From Pseudoclavibacter sp. AY1F1 (GTDB lineage: Bacteria; Actinomycetota; Actinomycetes; Actinomycetales; Microbacteriaceae), in assembly GCF_002931075.1 (NCBI RefSeq), contig NZ_PSTQ01000019.1:1-40592 (forward strand): a stretch of DNA of 40,592 nt, read 5' to 3'. The notes beneath the pieces are model-generated. The model made no database searches, was not told the DNA's origin, and worked only from the letters and a program-made list of their open reading frames with translations. This document shows, in pieces, positions 15,034-25,200 of the stretch. Positions within the stretch are counted from its first letter, which is position 1. Each line of letters opens with the position of its first letter. A program made the position numbers and the translations under genes.

Positions 15034-15927
15034 ATGTTCACCGGACTCAGCGCCTTCCCACTGACGCCACTGCGCGACGACGTCATCGACCTCACCGCAT
15101 TCGAGGGACTCGTCGCCCGACTCGTCGAGGCGAACGTCGACTCGATCACCGCTCTGGGGTCGACGGGCTCCTACGCCTACCTGGACCGGAACGAGCGCCG
15201 ACAGGTCGCCGAGACGGCGATCGCTGCCGCGCGACAGGTGCCGGTCATCGTCGGCATCGGGGCACTGCGAACGTCGCACGTGCAGGCCCTCGCGGAGGAC
15301 GCGCAGAACGCTGGCGCCGCCGGGCTGCTCCTCGCCCCGATGACCTACCAGAAGCACACTGTCGACGACGTCTTCGGGCTGTTCGACGCTGTGACGGCCG
15401 GGCTCTCCGTGCCGCTGATCGTGTACGACAACCCCGGCACCACGCATTACACCTTCTCGGACGAGCTGTACGCGCGGATCGCGGAACTCCCGAACGTGGC
15501 ATCGATCAAGATCCCCGCGATCCCAGCCGACCCTGCGAGCGCGGTCGCGCGAGTCCAGGAGATCCGAGCGCGAGTTCCAGCGCACGTCACGATCGGCATC
15601 TCCGGTGACAGCGCTGCGCAGACGGGCCTCAGCGCTGGCTGCGACGTCTGGTACTCGGTGATCGGCGGCACCCTCCCGCAGCTCGCGACAGCCATCGCGC
15701 GGCCCGCCTTGGCCGGCGATGTCGACGCCGCGCGCGCAGTATCCGACCGCCACCAGCCACTCTGGGATGCCTTCGCGAAGCACGGCAGCCTGCGCGTCAC
15801 GGCCGCGATCGCCGAGCATCTCGGGCTCGCCACCAGGAGCAGCCTGCCTCGCCCGATCCTCGGCCTCAGCACCGAAGAGCGCCTGGACGTAGCGAAACTC
15901 GTCACAGACCTCGGCCTCCAGAACTGA
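15034..15927 (+). CDS. DHDPS/N-acetylneuraminate lyase family protein
   Basis: A 297-residue TIM-barrel class I aldolase or lyase of the DapA/NanA superfamily. The Schiff-base lysine is Lys159 in ASIKIPA, and the proton-relay tyrosine is Tyr131 in LIVYDNPGTT. The usual GTTGE segment reads GSTGS (42-46), so the Thr pair is Ser-Thr and the following acidic residue is Ser. This argues against a housekeeping dihydrodipicolinate synthase and for a catabolic aldolase or lyase. I prefer the ATG at 15034, with AGGA 7 bases upstream, over the GTG at 15028 that overlaps the regulator stop. It is co-oriented with, and 4 bases before, an MFS gene. Confidence 0.8.
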   Translation: MFTGLSAFPLTPLRDDVIDLTAFEGLVARLVEANVDSITALGSTGSYAYLDRNERRQVAETAIAAARQVPVIVGIGALRTSHVQALAEDAQNAGAAGLLLAPMTYQKHTVDDVFGLFDAVTAGLSVPLIVYDNPGTTHYTFSDELYARIAELPNVASIKIPAIPADPASAVARVQEIRARVPAHVTIGISGDSAAQTGLSAGCDVWYSVIGGTLPQLATAIARPALAGDVDAARAVSDRHQPLWDAFAKHGSLRVTAAIAEHLGLATRSSLPRPILGLSTEERLDVAKLVTDLGLQN

Positions 15928-15931
15928 CGCG

Positions 15932-17113
15932 ATGACCGACGACACCTCCGCCGCGCGGCCGAGATGGGGGCTGACCCGCTACGTCACCGCCGCCACGCTC
16001 GCCCGCAGCGCCGACGGCGGGGGCGTCGTCGCCATCGTGCTCATCGTCACCGCGAGCGGCGCCCCGGGCTGGCTTGCAGGCGTCCTCGGCGCGAGCCTGA
16101 CGGCCCCGCACCTGCTCGGCCCACTCATCGCCCGCCGCCTGGATACGGCGCGCGATGGCCGAAACGTCATCGCAATCGCCTGCGTCGTCCACGGCGCAAC
16201 GCTCGCAGCCGCCGTGCTCCTGTATCCGCTGACCTGGGCCATCGTCCCCGCGGGGCTCCTGGCGCTCTCCGGCCTCTTCGGCCCCTTCCTCACCGGTGGC
16301 ATCAGCAGCCGCCTCCCCGCGATCGCGGGGGCTGATCGGGTGAGCCAGCGACGCGCCCAAGGATGGGATGTGGCCACCTACGGTCTCGGTGGCGCGCTCG
16401 GGCCCAGCATCGTGGCGGCCATCGCAGCCTGGTCGACTCCGACCGCGGCCGCGCTCGTGCTCGCCGCGGGCACGTTCGTCGCGGCAGTGCTCGTGCGATT
16501 CCTCCCACCTGCGCCCGCCGCCGGTGCAGGAGCAGATGTCCCCCGGCCATTCCGGACCCTCCGCCTCATGCTTCGGTCCGGTCGACTCCGCCGCACGCTC
16601 TCGCTGACCGTGGTCGTCGCGTTCTCCGTCGCGACCCTGCCGATCGTCGCGGTCACCAGCACGGCCTCCCTCGACACCGCGGCCTCCGCAGCCGCGGTCC
16701 TCACCGCTGCGTACGGAGTCGGCAACCTCCTGGGTTCCGCCGGGGTGACGATCCGCCCACTGCGAGGGGAGGCGGATGCCCTCATGCCGCGGCTCGCCAT
16801 CATCACCGCACTCTGCCTCGTCGCGGTGCTGCTGTCACCGGGATTCTGGTTCTCGGTGGCCGCCTACGCAGCGGTCGGCATCGCGAACGCCTCTTTCTTC
16901 GCGGCGACGCTCGCCGCCCGGAGCGAGTACTCGCCGCCCGAGGCGCGCGGCCAGGTGTTCGTCTGGGTCGGGGCGCTCAAGATCACCGCCGGGTCAGCCG
17001 GGACAGCCGCCACGGGCGCCGTCATCGGCGTCGCCGCAGCCTTGCCACTGCTGGGAGCCATCATCGCCATCACCGTCGCCAGCGCCGTCGCCGCGTTGGA
17101 ACGAGCCCGCTAG
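15932..17113 (+). CDS. MFS transporter
   Basis: A 393-residue major-facilitator protein with about 12 hydrophobic spans in two halves separated by a basic loop (RPFRTLRLMLRSGRLRRTL) near residue 210. The first cytoplasmic loop motif is atypical (LIARRLDTARDGRNV, a variant of motif A). The start ATG lies 4 bases after the preceding lyase gene, so it is very likely in the same operon as the XRE regulator. Import of the lyase substrate or export of a product are both possible. No terminator is evident before the convergent tetR gene. Confidence 0.8.
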   Translation: MTDDTSAARPRWGLTRYVTAATLARSADGGGVVAIVLIVTASGAPGWLAGVLGASLTAPHLLGPLIARRLDTARDGRNVIAIACVVHGATLAAAVLLYPLTWAIVPAGLLALSGLFGPFLTGGISSRLPAIAGADRVSQRRAQGWDVATYGLGGALGPSIVAAIAAWSTPTAAALVLAAGTFVAAVLVRFLPPAPAAGAGADVPRPFRTLRLMLRSGRLRRTLSLTVVVAFSVATLPIVAVTSTASLDTAASAAAVLTAAYGVGNLLGSAGVTIRPLRGEADALMPRLAIITALCLVAVLLSPGFWFSVAAYAAVGIANASFFAATLAARSEYSPPEARGQVFVWVGALKITAGSAGTAATGAVIGVAAALPLLGAIIAITVASAVAALERAR

Positions 17114-17202
17114 CCTCGTCGTACCGGCGAATCCGACCTCGCCCTGCTGCGCAGATCTCGCACCAGGTGCACGAGCCCCGCACCTGCTGAGCGGATCAGA
17201 TC

Positions 17203-17823
17203 TCAGAGCCGCTCGGTCGCGTATGACTGCAGCTGCACGCGGAACGCTTCGACCGCATCCACGTCAGGTGCGAGGAGCCACTGCTGCGTCAGCCCTGCCC
17301 TGAGGCCTGCGATCTGGACAGCCGCGAGCTCCAGCGGAACGTCGTCGCGGCCGTAGAGCCCTTTCTCCTGCAGATCAGTGAGCGCGTCGAACGCGGTCGA
17401 TCGGAGGAACTCGTACCAGCGAGCTATCGAGGCGTGCGCTGGATGCGTGGGAGCCAACGCCTCCGCAGACACGATGTTGAACATCAGGACCCCATCCGGC
17501 TTCGCGACGTCGCGAGCGGCGAGCGCGAGCAGGCCTCGGAGATAGGTGAGCCCGGTGGAGAAGTCGAGGCCGACCTCCGCCGCAGCGCGCTGGCCGCGGC
17601 GCTCGAGAAGCGTCTCCAGGAGCACGGCCTTGTCGGGGAAGTGGTGAAGCACCCCGGTGTGGGACATACCGGCCTCGACGGCGATCTCCCGGATCGAGGC
17701 CGCGTTGAAGCCCTTGATCGTGAACACGCGTGTTGCGGCGTCCAGGATCTCGTCGCGCCGCGGATGCGGGGTGACGTCGCGTTTCGAGTACCGCGGTATC
17801 GAGGTGTCACCGGTGCCAGCCAT
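17203..17823 (-). CDS. TetR family transcriptional regulator
   Basis: A 206-residue regulator with a clear N-terminal helix-turn-helix: RRDEILDAATRVFTIKGFNA, then REIAVEAGMSHTGVLHHFPD. The C-terminal part (FLRSTAFDALTDLQEKGLYG, AVQIAGLRAGLTQQWLL) follows the common TetR ligand-binding layout. I chose the ATG at 17823, with AAGGGAG 9 bases before it. The in-frame GTG further upstream lies inside an 18-bp palindrome that is the probable operator. It is divergent from the second GH106-like gene and may repress both. Confidence 0.85.
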   Translation of the reverse strand: MAGTGDTSIPRYSKRDVTPHPRRDEILDAATRVFTIKGFNAASIREIAVEAGMSHTGVLHHFPDKAVLLETLLERRGQRAAAEVGLDFSTGLTYLRGLLALAARDVAKPDGVLMFNIVSAEALAPTHPAHASIARWYEFLRSTAFDALTDLQEKGLYGRDDVPLELAAVQIAGLRAGLTQQWLLAPDVDAVEAFRVQLQSYATERL

Positions 17824-17847
17824 GCCCTCAGTCTCCCTTGTCGAGCT

Positions 17848-17865
17848 ACCTAACACGTGTTAGGT
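17848..17865. promoter_or_regulatory. 18-bp perfect palindrome, TetR operator
   Basis: ACCTAACACGTGTTAGGT is perfectly self-complementary and lies 25 bases before the tetR start in the gap shared with the GH106-like gene. Form, length and position are those of a TetR-family operator. Confidence 0.75.
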
Positions 17866-17872
17866 TCACTCA

Positions 17873-17900
17873 TGAATCGATTCAATCGAATCGGTTCGCG
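17873..17900 (+). promoter_or_regulatory. LacI-type operator(s) before second GH106-like gene
   Basis: TGAATCGATTCA (17873-17884) is a perfect 12-bp palindrome matching the GTGAATCGTTTCA sites before rhaT and hydrolase 1. A weaker repeat of the same form, CGAATCGGTTCG, follows within the next 16 bases, giving two adjacent potential sites. Confidence 0.55.
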
Positions 17901-17986
17901 CCGCACACCGCAGCTATCCCCCACGGTGCGCGCCCGCGCGACAGTTCACACCCCGTCATTGGCAAAGATGCCAGAGAGGTCCAAAG

Positions 17987-20900
17987 ATGAACGATCAACG
18001 AAGAAGAGGGCGACGCGCATTAGCAGTCGGCGCAGCCCTTTCCGTCGCCTGCACGCTTGCAGTCGCCGGCCCGGCCGTCGGAGACGAGCACTCCACGACA
18101 ACCAGCGCGATCGACCCGGCCCAGTTCGCCGAACCGGGCGTCGACTTCCGACCGGGCGTGCGCTGGTGGTGGCCGGGCAACGCGGCCAGCCAGGAGGACC
18201 TCCTCGCCCAGGTTGACTACCTGCACGAGAACGGCTTCGGCGCGGTCGAGATCGTCGCCTTCTCGAAGGGTTTCCTCACCGAAGAGGGCATCGCCGGCGA
18301 CGGTGGCAACGGCGGCTCGATCTACAATGCCGCCCCGGGTCACGACACCGAGGCGATCCTCGGCTACGAGTCGCCCGAGTACTTCGCGAAGCTCGACGCG
18401 GTCGTCGCCCGCGCCAACGAGCTCGGCATCACCGTCGACCTCAACATTGGCAGCGGCTATCTGGCGAGCGACGACTCCATCGGCCTCGAGGACAGCCAGA
18501 ACACGATGGCGCTCGGCCGCGCGACGGTTCGAGTGGATGCGGCTGGAACGCTCACGCTCGTCTCCGGCGACGTCTCCGTCCCCACGGGCACGGGGCTGGT
18601 GTCACTCGGCATCCCGAAGGCGGAGGTCAGCCCGCTCTTCGCGTCCGAGAAGTTCGGCTTCGACTTCGGCGAATGGGACCCGGCCAACGTGCACCTCAAC
18701 TCGGTCATGCTCGCCCCGATCACCGGCCAGGGCGCCGACCTGACCACGGCCAACCAGACACTCACCTCAGATCTCAGCGCCGTCAAGACCTACGAGCAGC
18801 AGCCCGTCCTCGATCTCGACGCCGCCCAGCTCTCCTACCCGAGCGACGGGCAGACGACCTTCGGCGTCGACACCTCGAAGCTCGAAGCTGGCGACTACGA
18901 GGTCGTCGCGCTCTACAGCGCCGCGACGGGCGCCTACGGCTTCAACTCGATCATCGAGAACACGACGACCGACAAGCGCAACTACGTCGTCGACCACCTC
19001 AACCCGGTCGCCATCACGAAGCTCGTCGACGGCTGGCTCGGCGAGGCGGCGCTGAACGACATCGTCGAGTCGCGCGACATCCGCGCGGCTTTCAACGACA
19101 GCTACGAGTTCTACACTGACCGCCACTACAACGACCTCATTCAGGCCGCGGCGGAGTCGCAGGAGCTGCTCGGCTACGACATCACCCCGTACCTTCCCTC
19201 CCTGTACTCCCTCTACCAGGACTCGTTCCTCATCGACGGCACCCCGACGGTCAAGCCCGAGTATGCGGCCCTTGGGATGCAGACCCCCGAGGTCAGCCGC
19301 TTTGGCGGCGGCAGCGGAGTCCCGCTCCTCGCCACGAACCTCAGCGAGGAGGAGTCGCAGCGCATCGTGCACGACTACGGCGTGCTGCTCAACGACTCGT
19401 TCCTGCAGGGCCTCGAGGCCTTCTCTACGACGCTCGGCGAGTACGGCATCGACTACCGCCAGCAGGCGTACAACCCGCCCATCGACACCCTCAAGTCGTC
19501 GCAGTACGTCGACATCCCCGAGACCGAGGGGCTCGACGAGTACTCACTGAAGCGCGTCGCATCCGGAGCGCACCTCTACGGCAAGAACCTCGTCACCTCC
19601 GAGGTCTTCACGCTGGGCTCGGTGCCGTTCCAGATCACGCCCGAGTTCATGAAGCAGGGCTACGACCTCATGGCCACGAGCGGCGTGAACAACTTCTTCT
19701 ACCACGGCCTCAGCGCCACCTACAGCGGCAACGACGACCCAGCCTTCACCTCCGACGACAATCTCTACGCCGAGGAGGGCTGGCGCGCCTGGCCCACGAT
19801 CGGCGTCGAGATGGCCGATACCGCGGGCATCGCCGACTACTACGCGTCGATGAACTCCTACGCCTCGCGTGCGAACTACCTGATGCAATCCGGCACCAAC
19901 AGCAGCGACGTCGCCATCTACATGCCGCTCTTCGGCGCTCTCGCCAGTGGTGGCGGGTTCGGCGGCGGCTCCACGCCGCTCGCATCCGTCACGACAGCTC
20001 AGGCCAACGGCTGGGCTTGGGATGCGATCAACGACGACACGATCCAGACCGGCCTCAGCTGGGACGGCTCGCACCTCGTCGCCAACGGCGGCAACGCATC
20101 CTTCGACGCCATGCTCGTCGAGAGCGGCACCGTGCCGCTCGGGACGATGCAGGCGTTGCAGAAGCTCAAGGATGCGGGTGCTCCGATCGTCTTCGTGGGC
20201 ACCGCTCCCGCCGCGCAACCCGGTTACGCGGGCGGCGACTACGCAGCCCTGGACGCACAGGTCGGCGAGATCGCCGCGGCCATGGGCGGCGCCGTCGAAG
20301 CGGCTGCTGTTCCCGCGGCACTTGCGACCGCGGTCGACGCACCCATCTCCTACGAGGAGAACACGGACGTCCGCTTCGGGCGCCGCACGCTCCCGACGGG
20401 AGGCGAACTCGCCTACGTGCGCAACACCTCCACGGAAGCGGCCACGGGTGTGAACCTCACCGTCGGCGACGGCCTCGACGCGTGCTGGTGGCTCGACCCG
20501 GAGACGAGCGAGATCTTCGACGCACAGGTCGACGGCGACGTCGTCTCCGCGACGCTCGACGCGAGCGGAGCGGTCGCACTGCTCTGCGAGCCGGCCGGCA
20601 CCGGTATCGCCGACTCCGAGGTCTCCGCCGGGACCCCGTCATCGATCGACACCACCGAACGCGGCGTCGCCCACGAGCTCGGGGCGTTCTCGCTCGAGGT
20701 GACGGCCGACAACATCGGGTCGAACGCGCCAGGCGAGGCGAGCACGTCCGAGTACACGGGTGAGGTGCTCGGCGACTGGAGCGCCGACGACTTCCTCGGC
20801 AACGAGCTGCGGTACGTCACCGATTCGGGCACGTACCGGACTTCGGTGGAGATTCCGGATGCGGCCGACCTGCTCGAAGGCGGAGCGGTGCTGAACCTCG

Positions 20901-21469
20901 GCACCGTGCACAACGCCGCGACGGTGCGCGTGAACCCCGGCACCGAGCACGAGTTCGTGACGCAGCTGTACGCCGCGCCCTACAAAGTCGACATCGCGCC
21001 GGCACTCGTGAACGGCTCGAACGTCATCGAGATCGACGTGCAGCCCGTGCAGAGCAACCGCCGCGAAGGCCTCAAGGAGCTGTACAACAGCGACCCCGTC
21101 GCCAACGTGAAGTACCAGGCGTACAACAGCGTGCACGGCGGATCCGGCCTCATCCCGGCTGGCCTCACAGGTCCCGTCACGCTGAACAGCGCGGTCGAGA
21201 GCATCGCAGAGCCGGAGCCCACGGGCACGGCCGAGCCGACGCCGCAGCCGACCTCGACTGACGGCACGGGCACGACCGCGCCCACGTCGAGCCCCGGAAA
21301 CGGGGACGGTTCCGGTGGTTCTGATGCTGGCGGCCAGGACGGCGACCTCGCCACGACGGGCGTCGACGGCAGCCTCGCCGGCTTCCTCGCACTCCTCGGG
21401 GCTGTCCTCGCAGGCACCGGAGCGGCATTCCTCATCAAGAAGCGCCGCGGACGCGTGACGAGCGAGTAG
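17987..21469 (+). CDS. Secreted, wall-anchored GH106-like hydrolase 2
   Basis: A 1160-residue protein. The signal peptide has RRRGRR, a hydrophobic stretch and probable cleavage near residue 32. VRWWWPGN at 59-65 and GFGAVEIVAFS open the catalytic region; NDSYEFYTD carries DSxE at 371-374, followed by LLGYDITPYLPSL, YNPPIDTLKS, IPETEGL and SGAHLYGKNLVTSEVFT, all reminiscent of GH106. A beta-sandwich-like region (GAVLNLGTVHNAATVRVNPG) lies near residues 965-985. The last 40 residues are the same LATTG, membrane span and KKRRGR module as in the other two proteins. GAGAGG precedes the ATG. The upstream gap carries both a TetR-type and LacI-type palindromes. Rhamnose-containing polymer as substrate is inferred from family, not proven. 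Confidence 0.78.
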   Translation: MNDQRRRGRRALAVGAALSVACTLAVAGPAVGDEHSTTTSAIDPAQFAEPGVDFRPGVRWWWPGNAASQEDLLAQVDYLHENGFGAVEIVAFSKGFLTEEGIAGDGGNGGSIYNAAPGHDTEAILGYESPEYFAKLDAVVARANELGITVDLNIGSGYLASDDSIGLEDSQNTMALGRATVRVDAAGTLTLVSGDVSVPTGTGLVSLGIPKAEVSPLFASEKFGFDFGEWDPANVHLNSVMLAPITGQGADLTTANQTLTSDLSAVKTYEQQPVLDLDAAQLSYPSDGQTTFGVDTSKLEAGDYEVVALYSAATGAYGFNSIIENTTTDKRNYVVDHLNPVAITKLVDGWLGEAALNDIVESRDIRAAFNDSYEFYTDRHYNDLIQAAAESQELLGYDITPYLPSLYSLYQDSFLIDGTPTVKPEYAALGMQTPEVSRFGGGSGVPLLATNLSEEESQRIVHDYGVLLNDSFLQGLEAFSTTLGEYGIDYRQQAYNPPIDTLKSSQYVDIPETEGLDEYSLKRVASGAHLYGKNLVTSEVFTLGSVPFQITPEFMKQGYDLMATSGVNNFFYHGLSATYSGNDDPAFTSDDNLYAEEGWRAWPTIGVEMADTAGIADYYASMNSYASRANYLMQSGTNSSDVAIYMPLFGALASGGGFGGGSTPLASVTTAQANGWAWDAINDDTIQTGLSWDGSHLVANGGNASFDAMLVESGTVPLGTMQALQKLKDAGAPIVFVGTAPAAQPGYAGGDYAALDAQVGEIAAAMGGAVEAAAVPAALATAVDAPISYEENTDVRFGRRTLPTGGELAYVRNTSTEAATGVNLTVGDGLDACWWLDPETSEIFDAQVDGDVVSATLDASGAVALLCEPAGTGIADSEVSAGTPSSIDTTERGVAHELGAFSLEVTADNIGSNAPGEASTSEYTGEVLGDWSADDFLGNELRYVTDSGTYRTSVEIPDAADLLEGGAVLNLGTVHNAATVRVNPGTEHEFVTQLYAAPYKVDIAPALVNGSNVIEIDVQPVQSNRREGLKELYNSDPVANVKYQAYNSVHGGSGLIPAGLTGPVTLNSAVESIAEPEPTGTAEPTPQPTSTDGTGTTAPTSSPGNGDGSGGSDAGGQDGDLATTGVDGSLAGFLALLGAVLAGTGAAFLIKKRRGRVTSE

Positions 21470-21488
21470 CTCACACCTGCCCACGGCG

Positions 21489-21530
21489 GCGGCCCCGTGC
21501 ATCCACTTCACCGTGGATGCACGGGGCCGC
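21489..21530 (+). terminator. Terminator of GH106-like gene 2
   Basis: An 18-bp perfect stem (GCGGCCCCGTGCATCCAC and complement) with loop TTCACC. The sequence from the stop codon into this hairpin is identical to that after hydrolase 3, up to the loop. Confidence 0.8.
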
Positions 21531-21576
21531 GGTCGCGGTCTCGGTCTCGGTCTCGGGAGACGCATAGCATGGCGGG

Positions 21577-22206
21577 GTGGCAACAGAACATCCGGCCGGC
21601 AGGAAGCCGAATCGGGCCGGCATCCGACGGCGGGAGGAGATCCTCGCAAGCGCGGAGCGGCTCGTGCGCGAGCACGGGCATCCGCGCGTTTCGCTGCAGA
21701 TGATCGCGGACGACGTCGGCATCAGCCAGCCTGCGATCCATCACCACTTTCCCAGTCGCGATGAGCTGTTCGTCGAGCTGCTCAGATATCGCGACGCGCA
21801 CGCGGTTGAACTCGTGGAGCCCGATGCGATCGCAGCCCTCCTCAGCGCCGCCACCAATAGCGCCAAGAGCCGCCACCTGGCCGCGCTCTTCACCCACTAC
21901 GCGAGCTCCGCATCCGACGAGCAGCATCCTGCTCACAACTACTTCTTCGAGCGCCAGCGTCTGCTGTTGCACTACTTCACGCTCAGCGCACAGGCGCGTG
22001 CCGCAGATGCCCAGCTCCCTCAAGACTTCGACGCGCGACGAGCGGCGACGCTCCTCTTGACGCTCAGCGACGGCCTCCTCACCCGCTGGCTCATCGACGC
22101 GGAGGTCGACATGCGTGCCGAACTCGAGCACGCGGTACGTGCTCTCGGGCTTGACACAACAGTTGCGACGGATGCCCCGCAGGCCTCGGATAAGCAAACT
22201 TCTTGA
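21577..22206 (+). CDS. TetR family transcriptional regulator
   Basis: A 209-residue protein with a standard TetR helix-turn-helix: RREEILASAERLVREHGHPR, then QMIADDVGISQPAIHHHFPS. The C-terminal region holds EVDMRAELEHAVRALGL. The likely start is a GTG (MATEHPAG). TAGCAT lies only a few bases upstream, so the transcript may be leaderless. It precedes hydrolase 3 in the same direction with a 74-base AT-rich gap that probably contains that gene's promoter and may hold this regulator's site. Confidence 0.82.
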   Translation: MATEHPAGRKPNRAGIRRREEILASAERLVREHGHPRVSLQMIADDVGISQPAIHHHFPSRDELFVELLRYRDAHAVELVEPDAIAALLSAATNSAKSRHLAALFTHYASSASDEQHPAHNYFFERQRLLLHYFTLSAQARAADAQLPQDFDARRAATLLLTLSDGLLTRWLIDAEVDMRAELEHAVRALGLDTTVATDAPQASDKQTS

Positions 22207-22232
22207 TTACTTATAAACAATCAGTTATTACT
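22204..22232 (+). promoter_or_regulatory. AT-rich promoter of GH106-like gene 3
   Basis: TTGATT (22204-22209) and TATTAC (22227-22232) are 17 bases apart in the only strongly AT-rich island of this locus. TGATT-N10-AATCA (22205-22224) forms an inverted repeat inside it, and TTGATT recurs just downstream, possible regulator contacts. The LacI-type site found at the other two hydrolases is absent. Confidence 0.45.
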
Positions 22233-22280
22233 TGATTCGGTTGCTTCACCGAGGCGACATCGGGTTCAAGGGAGAACTGC

Positions 22281-25200
22281 GTGTCATTGAAACGTTCCAC
22301 ATCATCTGCTCTGCCTCAATGGGTCAGAGCCTGCGCCGCCGGAGCCGTCCTGGCCGTCGGCGCAACCGGCCTCGCGACGGGGCCGCTCGCCTCGCCCGCG
22401 AGCGCCGTCACGACTTCTGGAGCTCTCTCTACCGAAGAGCTCGCCGATCCGGGTTCCGAGTCCCGACCTGGCATGCGCTGGTGGTGGCAGACCCCGATCT
22501 CCGAGGCGGAAGCCCTGCGCGAGGTCCGCGCCATCGCAGAAGCAGGATTCAGCTCCGTAGAGATCGCCTTCTCAGCGACGTTCTGGGCGAGCGACGTGCA
22601 GCGCCAGGTGCTCGGCGTTGTCCTCGACGAAGCCGAGACCCTCGGCGTCGAAGTGAGCATGACCATGGGCGCAGCCTGGCCCGTGCAAACGCCGAACACG
22701 GGAATCGGAACGCCATACGTGCAGAAGGAACTTCAGTACGGGCGAGTCGACGTGGCTGCGGGCACCGCATTTTCGGGCGCTCTCCCCTTGCCGCTGGACG
22801 ACGCAGCGGGCGAGCGGCCCGCTGAGCTCGTCGCGGTGACGGCGGCGCGGGTGCTCGAAGCCGGCCCGGTGGTCGCCGGCGAAGCCGTGCCGCCGGAGAA
22901 GTCCACGGTGCTCGACCCCGAATCAGTGGTCGACCTCACTGCGACGGTTGTTGACGGCACCGTGTCGTGGACGGCCCCCGCCGAGGGAGACTGGATCCTC
23001 TTCGCCTATTGGCAGCGTGATGCCGAGCAGAACGTGACGAGCGCCTTCGACCCGGCGGCCGCGAAGGCCGCGACCGAGTACCTCGACGAGCACCAGATCG
23101 GCGACAACGGCGAGCAGCTCGGGAAGGTCGGCGGCGACCTCTTCGAGGATTCGCTCGAATTGCACGCCGATTCCCTGTTCTGGACTCCAGACTTCCTCGA
23201 CTCCTTCGAGGATGCCCGCGGATACGACCCGACGGCCTACCTTCCGTTCTTCTTCGCGCACGGCATGTCGCACTACTGGGTTCCCAACGAGGAGCCGACT
23301 CCCGACTTCGCCGCAGTCGATGAGACTGGTGAGCGAGTCCGAAGCGACTACTACACGACCCTCACAGACCTCTACGTCGACGGCCACCTGAAGCCGTACC
23401 AGGAATGGGCAGAGGGCTACGGCGTCGACTTCAAGACGCAGCCCGCCTACGGCCAAAACCTCGACGTCATCCGTAGCGCACGCGAGATGGCGCTCATGGG
23501 CGCCGGCATCGAGGGTGAGTCCCTCAACTCCGGAGACAGGTTCCCCGTTCGTTCCGACGAAGCGACGTGGCGATTTGCGCTCGACTGGCAGCGCACCCTC
23601 GTCGCCGGAGCACACCAGGGCGGGGCGAACCGAGTGTCATCGGAGCTTGGCGCGCAGTTCCAGGGCGCCTTCGAGATCACGCTCAACGACTACCAGCAGC
23701 TCATGGACAAGGAATGGGCCGCCGGCCTGACGCAGCCATATGTCCACGGCTACGCCAGCCAGGCCGACGACGCGCCGTGGCCAACCCAGGACCGATTCTG
23801 GGGCTTGACCGGCGAGAGCTGGAACGACGAAACGTACCCGCAGTGGGCAGCTTGGAGCGAGCTCACTGACTACTGGGCGCGCGGCACACTTGTCCTTGAA
23901 ACGGGGACCCCGAAGACGGACGTCGCGATCTACTCCACGGACTTCCTGACGACCTCCGCCCGGGGCGTTTTCGACCCGAGCGAAGATGCGACGGCACCGG
24001 ACCAGCTGTTCGAGACGCGAGGCCTCGAGAACCACGGGTACTCCGTGCAGTACCTCGACCCCAAGGGCCTCGTCGACGCGGGCGCAGTTCGCGATGAGAC
24101 GCTCTTCCCTGACGGCCCCGCCTATCAGGCGCTTGTCATCGACGAGCGGAGCATCGACGGCGCGGCCGCCGAAGCGCTCGCCGACGCATCCTCAAACGGT
24201 CTCGCGATCGTCGTCGTCGGTGATGCGCCGAAGGTCGACTCGAGCTTCACGAGCGGCGAGGCAGGCAACGCGAAGGTCGAAGCGGCAATGTCAACGATCC
24301 TCGCCTCGGCGAACACCCGCACGGTGCCGACGCAGGCCGACGTGCAGCCAGCCCTCGAAGACCTGGGCGTATCCGCTCGCGTCTCTTGGAACGACGCACC
24401 CGTGCTGACCCAGTACCGCCAGAGCGGTGACACCACGTACGTCTACCTCTACAACACCTCGTCTGAGACGGTGGACTTCGCACCAGAGATCAACACACGC
24501 GGAGCCGTCAGCGAGATCGACCTGTGGGAGGGCGAGCGCAACCCGGTGGCTCAGTTCACGACCACTGGCACCAGCACGGTCGTTCCGCTGTCGCTGGAGC
24601 CGCTCGGCACGACGGTCATCGAGATCGACTCGACTCAGGAGCCATGGTCCGGAGCGATCACGAACGCCGAGCCGCTCCCCGTCACGTTCGACGACGGAGG
24701 ATCCCCCGTCTGGACGGCCACCGCGACCGACGCCGCAGAGCTGACCCGCGCGGACGGCTCGACGGCGTCCGTCTCGGCGGAGCTCGGCGCCGATCGAGCT
24801 CCCCTCGCACTGGATACCTGGGACCTCCAGGTCACGAGCGCCGCGGCCGACGGAGGCGCGACGATTCAGGTTGAGGGACTGACCGAACTGAAGGACTGGC
24901 GAGAGATTCCAGGGCTCGAAGACAAGTCGGGGACGGGAGCCTACACGTCGACCATCGACCTGCCGGAGAGCTGGTTCGCTACGGGAGCCGGGGTTGAGCT
25001 GGACATCGAGGGCGCGCTCGGAACCAGCGTCGTCAGCGTCAACGGCACCGAGGTCTCGCGGCACGTGGGTCGCGACACGACGCACGACATCACGGATGCG
25101 CTTCGGCCGGGCGAGAACGTCATCGAAATCGAACTGGCGACGACGCTCCGCAACGCTGTCTCGGCGGCCGGCGGCGTTCCAGCGCCGTTCCCGAACCCAG

